Source: Oceanobacillus salinisoli
GTDB lineage: Bacteria > Bacillota > Bacilli > Bacillales > Amphibacillaceae
Direction of reading: 5' to 3'
DNA length: 64,000 bases
Assembly: GCF_009733865.1 (NCBI RefSeq)
Contig: NZ_WOFB01000002.1
Coordinates: 338,443 to 402,442, forward strand
Position numbers and translations under genes: made by a program. Positions within the stretch are counted from its first letter, which is position 1. Each line of letters begins with the position of its first letter. The notes beneath the pieces are model-generated. The model was given only the letters and a program-made list of their open reading frames with translations, did no database searches and had not been told where the DNA came from. This document shows positions 54,349 to 63,257 of this stretch, in pieces.

Positions 54349-54877
54349 TCAGATGTATGGGGAAGAGAAGATGGCGTTTTATGGTGATTTTAGGGTGCTG
54401 GATGACTGGGCGCGCGATGCAGATCGAATGACAAGGGGAGGAAATATACAACTGGAAAAAGTCAACATCCTGATGCGCTCCGCCTCTTCACAGTTTTTAA
54501 TGAAAAGTGCTGGGAAATTATTTGGTACGATACCACAAAAAAATAAAGGGATAATTCATAGGAAGTATAAGCAATTTATCGAAAGTAAAGATTACAGTGA
54601 GTTCGCTAAATCTATTACAGATCGGTTTATGCAACAATTTGAGTTTTTCGAGAACTCACTGGAAAGAGACATCCAAATGTTTTTTGTGAATTCATATGAA
54701 GTATTAAACGGAATGTTAAAAGAAACGGAAGATGAAATGGAAAAAAATAAAGATTCCCTCAATGAAATGCGGGAAAATCCGGAAATTTACCGTGATCCCC
54801 TTACTTTATTTGAACTGAAATTACGTCAGTTTGAATGGATTGGTGGGGAAGTGGACCGGATACATGAATATCGGTAA
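54332..54877 (+). CDS. Helical companion of the TPR/GTPase protein
   Basis: A 181-residue helical protein (MAFYGDFRVLDDWARDADRM, LERDIQMFFVNSYEVLNGML). It starts 17 bp inside the previous gene and has no ribosome site. Either translation is coupled, or the two frames were once one protein of about 890 residues split by a frameshift around 54332-54348. An ATG at 54371 with GGGGAAGAG upstream is an alternative start. A terminator follows. Confidence 0.6.
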   Translation: MSASFNQMYGEEKMAFYGDFRVLDDWARDADRMTRGGNIQLEKVNILMRSASSQFLMKSAGKLFGTIPQKNKGIIHRKYKQFIESKDYSEFAKSITDRFMQQFEFFENSLERDIQMFFVNSYEVLNGMLKETEDEMEKNKDSLNEMRENPEIYRDPLTLFELKLRQFEWIGGEVDRIHEYR

Positions 54878-54890
54878 TGCATAAAAGGAA

Positions 54891-54925
54891 GGTACTGGAT
54901 GTATCTTCCTTTTATACATGTAATA
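54891..54925 (+). terminator. Terminator behind the TPR/GTPase pair
   Basis: ATAAAAGGAAG (54891-54901) pairs with CTTCCTTTTAT (54915-54925). Confidence 0.65.
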
Positions 54926-55097
54926 ATGTAAAGATCCTGGTGGATAAGGCAACTTAAAGAAATAGTATATGGTTTTGTAATAAAATTCGTTATAATATGT
55001 GATACATATTTAGTGAAAAAGCATGTGGAAATGATGAAGATAATGGTGAAATAGACGAGTAAATTCCATGACAGGGATTAATCAGAGGTGTATTCAA

Positions 55098-55406
55098 ATG
55101 AAATCGGAAAGGGAATATATACTCAAATCCATACCGGATGAAGAAAAAAAGACGTATGATACGCTATCTGCTCTACCCAAAAATGAAAAACGGTTAATCT
55201 GGCAGTTAATTCGTGAGAGTAATATAGAAGGGATTACTATGTACAAAAGGAACCCAAAAACTTTGAACTACTTGCGTTCACAGGGATTAATTGCCATCAA
55301 TCCTTTATATAAATCAAGTAATCATGAAGTGAGTGTGTTTGTTCTTCGTAATTCCCCTTATTTGCAACGATTATTGCGGAAGATGGCCAGGAGGGGAGAA
55401 AAATGA
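55098..55406 (+). CDS. Hypothetical basic protein, 102 residues
   Basis: ATG at 55098 with AGAGGTG upstream. The middle (IWQLIRESNIEGITMYKRNP, then YLRSQGLI) looks like a winged-helix element, with a basic C terminus (LLRKMARRGEK). Possibly DNA-binding. No family recognised. It is followed by a strong hairpin. Confidence 0.55.
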   Translation: MKSEREYILKSIPDEEKKTYDTLSALPKNEKRLIWQLIRESNIEGITMYKRNPKTLNYLRSQGLIAINPLYKSSNHEVSVFVLRNSPYLQRLLRKMARRGEK

Positions 55407-55490
55407 GAGATAAAAGCAAAAATATAAGGTGGAACCATATAAAGCTAAAGGATTAATTATGAGCTAAAATGTATGATGGAAAAGACTAAA

Positions 55491-55540
55491 AAGAAGCCAG
55501 TCTCCCACTATAATTGGATAGTGGAAGGCTGGCTTCTTCA
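55491..55540 (+). terminator. Strong hairpin between convergent genes
   Basis: AAGAAGCCAG (55491-55500) pairs with CTGGCTTCTT (55529-55538), with inner CCCACTA/TAGTGG. No U-run. It lies between the small gene and FUSC. Confidence 0.6.
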
Positions 55541-55542
55541 GA

Positions 55543-55627
55543 TTCGACAAAAACCGGGAAGTAACAGGCACCACGAAGTATCGACAAAATTCTACATATT
55601 TCGGGAAGTGACAGGCACCTGAAGGGA
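55543..55627 (-). repeat. Short dispersed repeat, copies 3 and 4 in tandem
   Basis: TCGACAAAAACCGGGAAGTA (from 55544) and, 50 bp further, TTTCGGGAAGTGACAGGCAC. The second copy overlaps the 3' end of the FUSC gene and encodes its last residues. Confidence 0.7.
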
Positions 55628-57535
55628 TTTTTGTAGGTTTATAAGTTCGCTTGTTATACTTGGATATTCTTTGATTTCTGGGACATATTTTATGGTTACA
55701 GATTGATTTTGTGAGGCGGCTTTTGCCATAGTTTCACAAACGTACAGCAATTGAGCTAATTTCTCATCAGAAAGGACTGGACGTTCCTTATCTTTGGCAC
55801 AATTTTCTAAAAGATAGCCTAGCTGCTCGATGGAGAATAAAACCTTCCAGTAATATCCCAACGCCTCTCTATCAACCGGAATCTCTCCGGAAGCTGTGTT
55901 ATACATTATTTTTAAATGGCTGATATTCGTTCGCATTTTTTTTAATTCTCTGCTATCCATAGCCTTAAAGCCTTTGCTTTGTTCGGAGAAAAGAACTAAT
56001 AAAAATTGGGACTGGCTTCGAATCGTTTTGCTTATTATATGAGGCAGACGACTTGAAGCCGATTTTCTGCCTATCATCCATACGCCGATGAGACCGATGG
56101 CACTTCCTATGACAACATCGATGATTCTCGCTGAAGCAAAATAAGTGAAACTAAAAGATCCCTGTGTTGTGCTTTCAGCCATTAATAGAGCGTTTGGAGT
56201 AAAGAATAGTGCTGCTAAACCATAATTTTTTACAATGAATAGTTCTGTAATAAATGTCAGTAATAAAATAAAAAAGGCAATAAGGTACCCCGAAGGATTG
56301 GTTGCAAGAATAACACTCGCAATGATAATTCCTGCTAATGTACCTATTCCTCTTTGAATGGCACGGTGGTAGGTGGCAACAATTGTAGCACCTGACATGA
56401 CTGCAACACAGGATAATGGAACCCAATAGGAACGAGCTAAGTTAAATTCAAATGCAATAATTGCAGCAATGATTGTCACGAAGCAAAACCTTAATGCTGT
56501 AATAAAGATAATAGAGTTCTTATCAAATGCACCACCGAAAACATTCTTAACGGAAGGCCGGTTGAATTGAATAGCCTGATTAATCTTTGAAGCAGGCTCG
56601 TTCATAGTTGCATCAGCATTGTAAATCTTTTCAAATAATTGACTTACATCCCCAAACATTCCATCTGGCTGAAGGATTTTTTTACTGGCTTTACGACTCT
56701 GTTGCTTATCCAGTGATTTCGAGATTTCCCTTAAAGTTTGACCTAATTCGGTTGGTAATTTTTCCTGGGATTTGGCAAAATGTTCGATAGTATACATAAA
56801 AATGGAGTTTGCATGATTATTTAAAACATATAACCGTTTAAATATATCCGTTTGTCGCCAAGGAATATATCCTGCTGCAAGTGTTTCCTCTGCTTCATTC
56901 AGTACAGATATAACCCGATGCCGGGATTTATTAAAATGCTCTGTACCAACGGAATCGAGAAATGAAGCTAATTCCACATAAACTCTTTTTACGACACCTC
57001 TTTCAGGACCGTGGGGGTCAAAGGACCATCCAATCATGGCGATTATCCATGACAAGCACCCTCCAAGAAATACGAGACCTGCGCGTAATGGCGCAAGTTC
57101 TGGATTTACTGGCATTCCGGTTGTCATGGAAAAAACTAAAACGAAAAAAATGGCAGAAGGTCCTGCAATTCGCAATGCACCAAAAATAAAAATGGCAGTA
57201 CCACCGATAATCCCCATTAAAATAGCAACCGCCAGCGGATATGGTGCGGCGAGTGTTCCCAAAAATGTAACGAAAGTCATGGCAAGTACAACGAAAAATA
57301 TTTTTTTAGCCCGTTGTGCGTACGGTACGTTAAATACATAAAGGAAGGAAAAGCCACCCAATCCAGCAATGATTCCATATTCAAAATAACCAAGCAGCAG
57401 TCCAATTAAAACGGGAAGACCTGCAGCTATCCCAGCACTAAAGGCTTTGCCCCATGGAAAAGGTTTTTGATTAACAAAAAACGCTTGTTTAAAGACAGAG
57501 GGAGGATTCATAGTGTTTGTTATGTTTTTATTCAT
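55592..57535 (-). CDS. FUSC-family membrane protein
   Basis: A 647-residue inner-membrane protein with two blocks of membrane segments (about 30-170 and 340-480) separated by a long cytoplasmic helical region, and a cytoplasmic C terminus. This is the fusaric-acid-resistance/YccS architecture, linked to export of aromatic acids. SYWVPLSCVAVMSGATIVATYHRA-type sequence near 364-387 is the FUSC-2 signature. AAGG precedes the ATG. The final residues PVTSRNM are coded by a dispersed repeat, so the native C terminus has been altered. Confidence 0.83.
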   Translation of the reverse strand: MNKNITNTMNPPSVFKQAFFVNQKPFPWGKAFSAGIAAGLPVLIGLLLGYFEYGIIAGLGGFSFLYVFNVPYAQRAKKIFFVVLAMTFVTFLGTLAAPYPLAVAILMGIIGGTAIFIFGALRIAGPSAIFFVLVFSMTTGMPVNPELAPLRAGLVFLGGCLSWIIAMIGWSFDPHGPERGVVKRVYVELASFLDSVGTEHFNKSRHRVISVLNEAEETLAAGYIPWRQTDIFKRLYVLNNHANSIFMYTIEHFAKSQEKLPTELGQTLREISKSLDKQQSRKASKKILQPDGMFGDVSQLFEKIYNADATMNEPASKINQAIQFNRPSVKNVFGGAFDKNSIIFITALRFCFVTIIAAIIAFEFNLARSYWVPLSCVAVMSGATIVATYHRAIQRGIGTLAGIIIASVILATNPSGYLIAFFILLLTFITELFIVKNYGLAALFFTPNALLMAESTTQGSFSFTYFASARIIDVVIGSAIGLIGVWMIGRKSASSRLPHIISKTIRSQSQFLLVLFSEQSKGFKAMDSRELKKMRTNISHLKIMYNTASGEIPVDREALGYYWKVLFSIEQLGYLLENCAKDKERPVLSDEKLAQLLYVCETMAKAASQNQSVTIKYVPEIKEYPSITSELINLQKSLQVPVTSRNM

Positions 57536-58003
57536 CTGTATTACCTTCTTTTTAAAATACTATTAACTATGTAAAAAAACTAACGAGTATATCAATTATA
57601 ATACGAATTAAATTTAGTATCTAGGCTGCATGAAAATGCAATCGTTGTCAATTTAAAAATAGTTGTATATCACTATTTTTCTAATAATTTGAACTATATT
57701 TAGTTCTATATGACGATTGTTTGTGAAATTTAGTTTTTATATACTAAACATAGAATTACTTCTTAGCATTTATCATTAATATTTAAGGCTTTTTTCTACG
57801 ATCCACATACTTACATCGCGGTTTATCGATTTACTGTCAAAAGCAACAAATTTAAAAAACAGAGCCTTATTTTAAAAAGGATGATTGTATAATGACATAT
57901 TGCTAAGCAGAAGCCTTTCATGTCATCTCCAAGAATTTTGCCCCAAACATTATATTTTGATTAGCAAAAATAACAAAGTGCAAGGAATAGGAGGAGTAAA
58001 GTA
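57536..58003. other. Divergent intergenic region between FUSC and DoxX genes
   Basis: 468 bp, very AT-rich, no gene. A perfect 9-bp hairpin AAAAATAGT/ACTATTTTT lies at 57655-57680. Promoters for both genes should be here, but I cannot point to one with confidence. Confidence 0.4.
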
Positions 58004-58423
58004 ATGAAAAACACTCAGGAAATGGGGACATTATTATTACGAGTCGTCCTAGGCTTCACTTTTTTTATGCATGGACTGGACAAGGTTCAAAGTGGAGTTG
58101 GTAACTTTGCGGAAGGGTTTCCAGCAATGGGACTTCCTGCATTTTTAGCTTACATTGTTGCAGCGGTGGAGCTTGCCGGTGGTTTAGCCCTTATTCTAGG
58201 CTTAGGGACAAGAGCTTTTTCATTATCTATGGCCATTATTATGGTAGGTGCTATTCTGTTTGTAAAATTAGGAGAAGGATTTTTAGGAGGGTTTGAATTA
58301 GATTTGATCCTACTAGCCATTGCAGCTCACCTCGTATTAAACGGAAGTTCAAGCTTATCTGTGGATGCAGTCATCTTAAAAAAGAGGTCTTCTCATGTAA
58401 ATATGAATGATCAGGCAGTGTAA
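58004..58423 (+). CDS. DoxX-family membrane protein
   Basis: A 139-residue protein with four membrane helices. The DoxX pattern LLRVVLGFTFFMHGLDKV near 9-26 and AAVELAGGLALILGLGTR near 51-68 is clear. Relatives are linked to redox balance or quinone metabolism; exact role unknown. AGGAGG precedes the ATG. Confidence 0.87.
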   Translation: MKNTQEMGTLLLRVVLGFTFFMHGLDKVQSGVGNFAEGFPAMGLPAFLAYIVAAVELAGGLALILGLGTRAFSLSMAIIMVGAILFVKLGEGFLGGFELDLILLAIAAHLVLNGSSSLSVDAVILKKRSSHVNMNDQAV

Positions 58424-58632
58424 AAAAACATGTATATTGCGGGGAAGTTGTGTGGGATTTTTCATACGTTCTAGCTTTTCTTTCATACACCAGGGAAGTA
58501 TAATATTTTAGTTAAATGAAAATCAAGTGTTCGAAATGGGCATGGTTCCTTCTTTTTTCTGGTATGATAGGGATAAAGAAGTATTAATACTTAATTCCTA
58601 TTATATTGTACGATAATGTAAGGAGGAAAATA

Positions 58633-58776
58633 ATGAGTGTGAAATCAAAAATCTATAAGGTACTTCGGATTTGGAATGATATTGATGCCATTAGAAAAGG
58701 GAGAGTAAAGAAGAGAGTAGGCAGACGTGTTTCAGGGAGAATCGCGGGAAAGGCAATAAGGAAGATTTTTAAATAG
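58633..58776 (+). CDS. Small, very basic protein, 47 residues
   Basis: ATG with AAGGAGG upstream. The product (MSVKSKIYKVLRIWNDIDAI, then RKGRVKKRVGRRVSGRIAGK) is rich in Arg and Lys with Gly spacing. A clear terminator overlaps its end. Possibly nucleic-acid binding. Similar small basic proteins occur in Bacillaceae; function unknown. Confidence 0.6.
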   Translation: MSVKSKIYKVLRIWNDIDAIRKGRVKKRVGRRVSGRIAGKAIRKIFK

Positions 58777-58800
58777 TCCATAATAGGGCTATTTTTATTT
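58771..58800 (+). terminator. Terminator of the small basic protein gene
   Basis: AAATAGTCC (58771-58779) pairs with GGGCTATTT (58786-58794), followed by TTTATTT. Confidence 0.8.
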
Positions 58801-58877
58801 AATAAATATTAGGATAAAAGTACCGTGAGTATAAAACAATAAAAAAATGAAGGAGAATGAAATGATACTTTATTAAC

Positions 58878-59261
58878 GTGAGTGATGGTATGAGCGAAGA
58901 CAAAAATGATAAATCAGTGGACTCAAAATATATTCAACAGCATCTTGCCAATGAACGAACTTTTTTAGCTTGGATTCGTACAGCAATTGCTATCATTGGA
59001 GTGGGGTTTTTAGTGACAAATATGCATTTCACGATGCGATATACTACTTCTGAAGCAGTGGACTATTTAGCACATGTTATCGGCCTGGCATCCGTTGGGG
59101 TAGGTATTCTTACTATAATATTAGCAACGGTTTCCTATTTTAAAAAACATATTTCCATTAATAATCAAACCTTTCGTACATCAAGAATCACCCTTGTATT
59201 TGTTGGTGTTTTAGTCATTATCATTGCATTGGTTTTTGGTATCTACTTTTTAATGCTGTGA
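58878..59261 (+). CDS. DUF202 (YidH-like) membrane protein
   Basis: A 127-residue protein with three membrane helices. The DUF202 signature HLANERTFLAWIRTAIAIIG is at about 22-41. The start is uncertain: GTG at 58878 or ATG at 58890, neither with a strong ribosome site. A good AAGGAG (about 58850) instead serves a 4-codon ORF (ATG at 58862, MILY) whose stop lies just before the GTG, so expression may depend on coupling. Function of the family is unclear. Confidence 0.82.
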   Translation: MSDGMSEDKNDKSVDSKYIQQHLANERTFLAWIRTAIAIIGVGFLVTNMHFTMRYTTSEAVDYLAHVIGLASVGVGILTIILATVSYFKKHISINNQTFRTSRITLVFVGVLVIIIALVFGIYFLML

Positions 59262-59425
59262 TCTGATTTCTTTGTATATAGGCCAGAAGATAAGCTGATG
59301 GTTATACCAATACTTAGAAATGATAGAGATAATAATAAATTTTTCATTAAGAAGAATATACCTATGATGAAAAAGATCATTCCCAAGATGAAGTTTACTT
59401 TCCCAATTACAGTAAAGTTTTTCAC
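59243..59425 (-). CDS. Small two-helix membrane protein
   Basis: A 60-residue product from a GTG start with GGGGG 8 nt upstream. Two hydrophobic helices (FILGMIFFIIGIFFL and LLLSLSFLSIGITISL) and a basic tail. It overlaps the end of the DUF202 gene by 19 bp, convergently. Plausible but short. Confidence 0.45.
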   Translation of the reverse strand: MKNFTVIGKVNFILGMIFFIIGIFFLMKNLLLSLSFLSIGITISLSSGLYTKKSDHSIKK

Positions 59426-59438
59426 AATTTATACCCCC

Positions 59439-59594
59439 ATTTTTAACACGTGAACTGGCTGTAAGACCCCCATTATGATAAGTGGGGATCGGCAGCCAGT
59501 AAACTCCTGATTCGTTTAGAGGCCTTTAGGTCATAGCCTTGTGGTACTATAACAATCATAGGGATTAAAAAAAACACTGATGGAAAATTTACTT
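59439..59594 (+). repeat. Dispersed structured repeat family A, copy A6
   Basis: AACACGTGAACTGGCTGTAA, then CCCCCATTATGATAAGTGGGG, CAGCCAGTAAACTCCTGATT, and GAGGCCTTTAGGTCATAGCC like copy A1 (TTGTGGTACT is shared). It lies between two leftward genes. Confidence 0.75.
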
Positions 59595-59645
59595 GATAGA
59601 AGGCTCTGCTCTAAAATTCTTCGATTCGTACTCTCTTTCGTTTAG

Positions 59646-60827
59646 TTAGTTGTCCTTTGTCGAGGAAAATATGCTGCTTTCTCTTAGCTTGATAATAGCT
59701 TTTTGCAGTATTTCCTCTTTCTGAACAAGGGCAATTCGAACATAACCTTCTCCTGCAGCCCCAAAAGCATTACCTGGTGTTACTACAATTCCAGTCTCAT
59801 CAATTAATCGATAAGCAAACTCAGTAGAAGTATACGCTTTTGGAACTTTGGCCCAAACGAACATCGAAGCTTTCGGTGCATCCACTTTCCAGCCTAATTC
59901 ATTTAATCCGTTAACCAGAATATTTCTGCGCTGTTTATATGTATTTCTTAATTCCGCGCTAAAACTTGATGTATTCTTCAAAGCATGAATTGCCGCCTTT
60001 TGAATAGGAATAAATACACCATAATCCAAATTAGATTTTAAGCGATTTAAAGCCTTTATTACTGTGGAATTACCAACAACATAACCAATTCTGCAACCGG
60101 CCATGTTAAAGCTTTTCGAAAAGGAATTAAATTCTATCCCCACTTCTTTTGATCCCTCTATAGATAGAAAGCTGATTGGCTTTTCTTCGTAATAAAGCTC
60201 TGAATACGCAAAATCATGAAGGACAACGATATGATATTTCTTGGCAAATCGAATAACGTCTTGGAAAAACTCCTTTGTTGCCAAGGTAGGAATTGGATTT
60301 CCTGGGAAGTTTAAAATCATCAATTTTGCTTTTACGTAAACTTCTTCTGGAATAGCTTCTAAATCAGGTAGAAACTGATTCTCTTCTTTTAATGGCATCA
60401 TATGTGGCTTGGCATCAGCCAAAGAAATTCCAGCTTCATAGGCGGTGTACCCAGGGTCTGGTAAAAGTACAACATCTCCCGGATTGGTTAGGACCATTGG
60501 CAAATGAACGAGTCCATCTTGAGATCCCATAACCGTTAAAACATCCGTGTCTGCTTGAAGCTCCACTTGATAGTTTTTATCATAATAGTTTGATATTTCT
60601 TCATGTAGTTTATCGATACCAGTTAATGCATAGCCATATTGAGAAGGGTCACTAACCTGTTTGGTAAGTTCATCAATTACAAAGGAAGGAGGAGGTAAGT
60701 CAGGACTACCTACACTTAGGTCAATGATTTCTTTGCCTTCTTTTAATTTTTCCTTCTTGTAATTTGACAGCTCATTAAAAATGGAAGTTTGAAAATGATT
60801 CATTTTCTCTGACAGTTTTATTTCCAT
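59646..60827 (-). CDS. Class I/II aminotransferase (LL-DAP aminotransferase-like)
   Basis: A 393-residue PLP enzyme. The N-terminal substrate loop is IIDLSVGSPDLPPP near 34-47, the cofactor-contacting NFPGNPIPT near 172-180, and the Schiff-base lysine is in SFSKSFNMAGCRIGY near 231-245. The sequence is closest to the LL-diaminopimelate aminotransferase/AlaT-type branch. Many Bacillaceae have several such enzymes and use another route for lysine, so the physiological substrate is open. GAGGTG precedes the ATG. Confidence 0.85.
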   Translation of the reverse strand: MEIKLSEKMNHFQTSIFNELSNYKKEKLKEGKEIIDLSVGSPDLPPPSFVIDELTKQVSDPSQYGYALTGIDKLHEEISNYYDKNYQVELQADTDVLTVMGSQDGLVHLPMVLTNPGDVVLLPDPGYTAYEAGISLADAKPHMMPLKEENQFLPDLEAIPEEVYVKAKLMILNFPGNPIPTLATKEFFQDVIRFAKKYHIVVLHDFAYSELYYEEKPISFLSIEGSKEVGIEFNSFSKSFNMAGCRIGYVVGNSTVIKALNRLKSNLDYGVFIPIQKAAIHALKNTSSFSAELRNTYKQRRNILVNGLNELGWKVDAPKASMFVWAKVPKAYTSTEFAYRLIDETGIVVTPGNAFGAAGEGYVRIALVQKEEILQKAIIKLRESSIFSSTKDN

Positions 60828-60923
60828 CCTTGTTCACCTCTTTAAGAATCGTATCACGTATTTAGTATAACATTATTTAATATTGTGTGAGATTGTAAAA
60901 TTAGTATAAGATTAGTAGACTTG

Positions 60924-61993
60924 TTATTCAATTTTTACCGTCAGTTGATCCATTGCATGATAACCATAACCTTTTCTGTTCCAAAAGGGGCTTGAGGGTT
61001 GTGTTCGATTGTGGGAGTCAGTTGCTCTGGACATTATTGTGTATTCTCCTTTTTCAAACACGGACCATTCATATGACCATGATATCCAACCGTAATTTTT
61101 ATCTTCCTGATTCTCCAAATTTGCATCTTTCCATGTATCTCCACCATCTGTACTGATTTTAACATTTGTTATATACCCTTTACCTGTCCAGGCGATTCCA
61201 TTAATGACATGATTGCCTGTATCTAATATTTCTTTATCTAATGGTTTTTGTATAGTAGAATTCACATTTAAGATGGTGACAGGAAAAGCACCTTTATCAT
61301 TTTCTTTATTTGGATAATACATATAATCTTTGGATTGAAACGGCCCTTTGAATTCCCAGTCAATCACTTGGATCTGCTTAATCCACTTTACAGAAGCCAT
61401 TGCGTACCATTGCGGAACAATTAATCGTAAAGGATACCCATGTTCAAAAGGGATTGACTTATTATTGTACTCATAGGCAATAATCGTGTCAGGGGGAGAG
61501 CTTTTTCAATAGGCAAACTTCTTGTGTAGGTATAATATTCATCTGAGTCACTTGTTTTTCCGAAATCATGCCCTTCAATTACAACTTCCCTTGCTTCACT
61601 GGCTAGTCCAACTAGTTGAAGCAGATTCCTTAATGGTACACCTTTCCACTCGCCTTGACTGATTGCCCCTTTTTCCCATTGTTCACCATATGTTTCAGGT
61701 TCAAACAAACTGCGTTTATTCCCAGCGCATTCAAGTACCATTTTTAAGTTTCTAGAGGGCATACGCAAAATCTCCTGTATGGAGAAAAACCTAGGCATGT
61801 GAACAGCACCAAAAACAGGAAGAAAGTAATAGGTATTAGAAAAGGATGGATAAGAAAAATGATTTCTTCTATAGAATAATTCGTCATTTACTAAATCAGA
61901 TTTGATAAAATGAATGGGCGATTCCTGGTTTTCTGGTTGCAGACTCCGTGTCATTAAATAGGGCCTACCAAAAAGATATTCCGAAGAAGACAT
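60924..61993 (-). pseudogene. Sulfite-oxidase-family molybdopterin oxidoreductase, frameshifted
   Basis: The N-terminal frame (61993-61421, GGAGGTG upstream) contains the Moco-binding cysteine in VLECAGNKR and is homologous up to IEKALP. The C-terminal frame (ending 60924) begins within YAMASVKWIKQI and contains the Mo-co dimerisation domain with STDGGDTW and WSVFEKGEYTI. Adding one G to the G5 run at 61492-61496 joins them (KALPPDTIIAYEYNNKSI). The full protein would be about 356 residues. It has no visible signal peptide, so it is probably cytosolic. Either inactivated, a homopolymer sequencing error, or phase-variable. Confidence 0.78.
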
Positions 61994-62036
61994 TTAAACA
62001 CCTCCCAAAACTATACTAATAAAAATATGCCCCTCG

Positions 62037-62081
62037 GTTGGTGCCTGTTACTTCCCGGTTTTTGTAGAATTTTGTTGATTT
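62037..62081 (+). repeat. Short dispersed repeat, copy 5
   Basis: GGTGCCTGTTACTTCCCGGT followed by TTTTGTAGAATTTTG. Forward orientation, between the oxidoreductase and the tRNA promoter. Confidence 0.7.
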
Positions 62082-62244
62082 CCGGAGAGGAGGTAGTATA
62101 TTTAGATTATGAATGGAGTTCACCTTAACATAATTTTAATTTTTTTTGTAAAATATATTGACATATTAATCAAGTCGTTTTATTATATATCTTGCTGTTG
62201 AAAAACTTTACGAAAAAACAATAAAAAGTTTAAGGGAAAGTAAC

Positions 62245-62273
62245 TTGACAGTTTAATATATGTATGGTAAATT
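62245..62273 (+). promoter_or_regulatory. Promoter of the tRNA array
   Basis: TTGACA (62245-62250), a 17-nt spacer and TAAATT (62268-62273), 46 bp before the first tRNA. Confidence 0.7.
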
Positions 62274-62319
62274 ATAAATCTGTCCTTTTTTTAGTAATTT
62301 AATTGTGAATTAGAATTAT

Positions 62320-62394
62320 TCCGCAGTAGCTCAGTGGTAGAGCAATCGGCTGTTAACCGATCGGTCGTAGGTTCGAATCCTACCTGTGGAGCCA
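62320..62394 (+). tRNA. tRNA-Asn (GTT)
   Basis: Acceptor TCCGCAG/CTGTGGA, anticodon loop CTGTTAA, T-loop TTCGAAT, CCA encoded. Confidence 0.97.
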
Positions 62395-62398
62395 TCAC

Positions 62399-62489
62399 GG
62401 AGAAGTACTCAAGTGGCTGAAGAGGCGCCCCTGCTAAGGGTGTAGGTCGTGTGAGCGGCGCGAGGGTTCAAATCCCTCCTTCTCCGCCA
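62399..62489 (+). tRNA. tRNA-Ser (GCT)
   Basis: Acceptor GGAGAAG/CTTCTCC, long variable arm, anticodon GCT in CTGCTAA, CCA encoded. Confidence 0.96.
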
Positions 62490-62499
62490 TTGAAAAAAA

Positions 62500-62574
62500 G
62501 GCCCGTTGGTCAAGTGGTTAAGACACCGCCCTTTCACGGCGGTAACACGGGTTCGAATCCCGTACGGGTCACCA
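62500..62574 (+). tRNA. tRNA-Glu (TTC)
   Basis: Acceptor GGCCCGT/ACGGGTC, anticodon loop CTTTCAC, CCA encoded. Confidence 0.97.
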
Positions 62575-62582
62575 ATATAATA

Positions 62583-62658
62583 GGAGGATTAGCTCAGCTG
62601 GGAGAGCACCTGCCTTACAAGCAGGGGGTCACAGGTTCGAGCCCTGTATCCTCCACCA
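62583..62658 (+). tRNA. tRNA-Val (TAC)
   Basis: Acceptor GGAGGAT/ATCCTCC, anticodon loop CTTACAA, CCA encoded. Confidence 0.97.
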
Positions 62659-62691
62659 TATCCGAATATTTTAGAGGATTGGTTTTCACAT

Positions 62692-62768
<77 letters not shown>

Positions 62769-62836
62769 AAATATAAATTACCTTCTTTAGGTAGTTTGAG
62801 AATTATTTGTGCTGTAAGGTGAATCATAACAAAAAT

Positions 62837-62913
62837 GGTCCGGTAGTTCAGTTGGTTAGAATGCCTGCCTGTCACGCAGGAGGTCGCGGGTTCGAGTCCC
62901 GTCCGGACCGCCA
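62837..62913 (+). tRNA. tRNA-Asp (GTC)
   Basis: Acceptor GGTCCGG/CCGGACC, anticodon loop CTGTCAC, CCA encoded. Confidence 0.97.
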
Positions 62914-62923
62914 CTGATTCTTA

Positions 62924-63016
62924 GGAGGTATACCCAAGTCTGGCTGAAGGGATCGGTCTTGAAAACCGACAGGCGGGTCAAACCGCGCGGGGGTTCGAAT
63001 CCCTCTACCTCCTCCA
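62924..63016 (+). tRNA. tRNA-Ser (TGA)
   Basis: Acceptor GGAGGTA/TACCTCC, long variable arm, anticodon TGA in CTTGAAA. The discriminator base is T, where serine tRNAs normally have G; CCA follows. Confidence 0.94.
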
Positions 63017-63080
63017 TTTAATTCATTTTTAAATGCGGACCGTCTGCTCAATAAGTAGAGCTTGAGCATCACTTTTATAC

Positions 63081-63154
63081 AGGGGTATAGTTTAATGGTA
63101 AAACTACGGTCTCCAAAACCGTCAATGTGGGTTCGATTCCTACTACCCCTGCCA
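63081..63154 (+). tRNA. tRNA-Trp (CCA)
   Basis: Acceptor AGGGGTA/TACCCCT, anticodon loop CTCCAAA, CCA end encoded. Confidence 0.97.
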
Positions 63155-63164
63155 GTTTCACTAT

Positions 63165-63241
63165 GGCGGTCGTGGCGAAGGGGTTAACGCACCGGATTGT
63201 GGCTCCGGCATTCGTGGGTTCAATTCCCACCGGTCGCCCCA
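63165..63241 (+). tRNA. tRNA-His (GTG)
   Basis: Extra G-1 pairs with C73; acceptor GCGGTCG/CGGTCGC; anticodon GTG in TTGTGGC; CCA encoded. Confidence 0.96.
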
Positions 63242-63257
63242 TTGAATTTTATATTAT

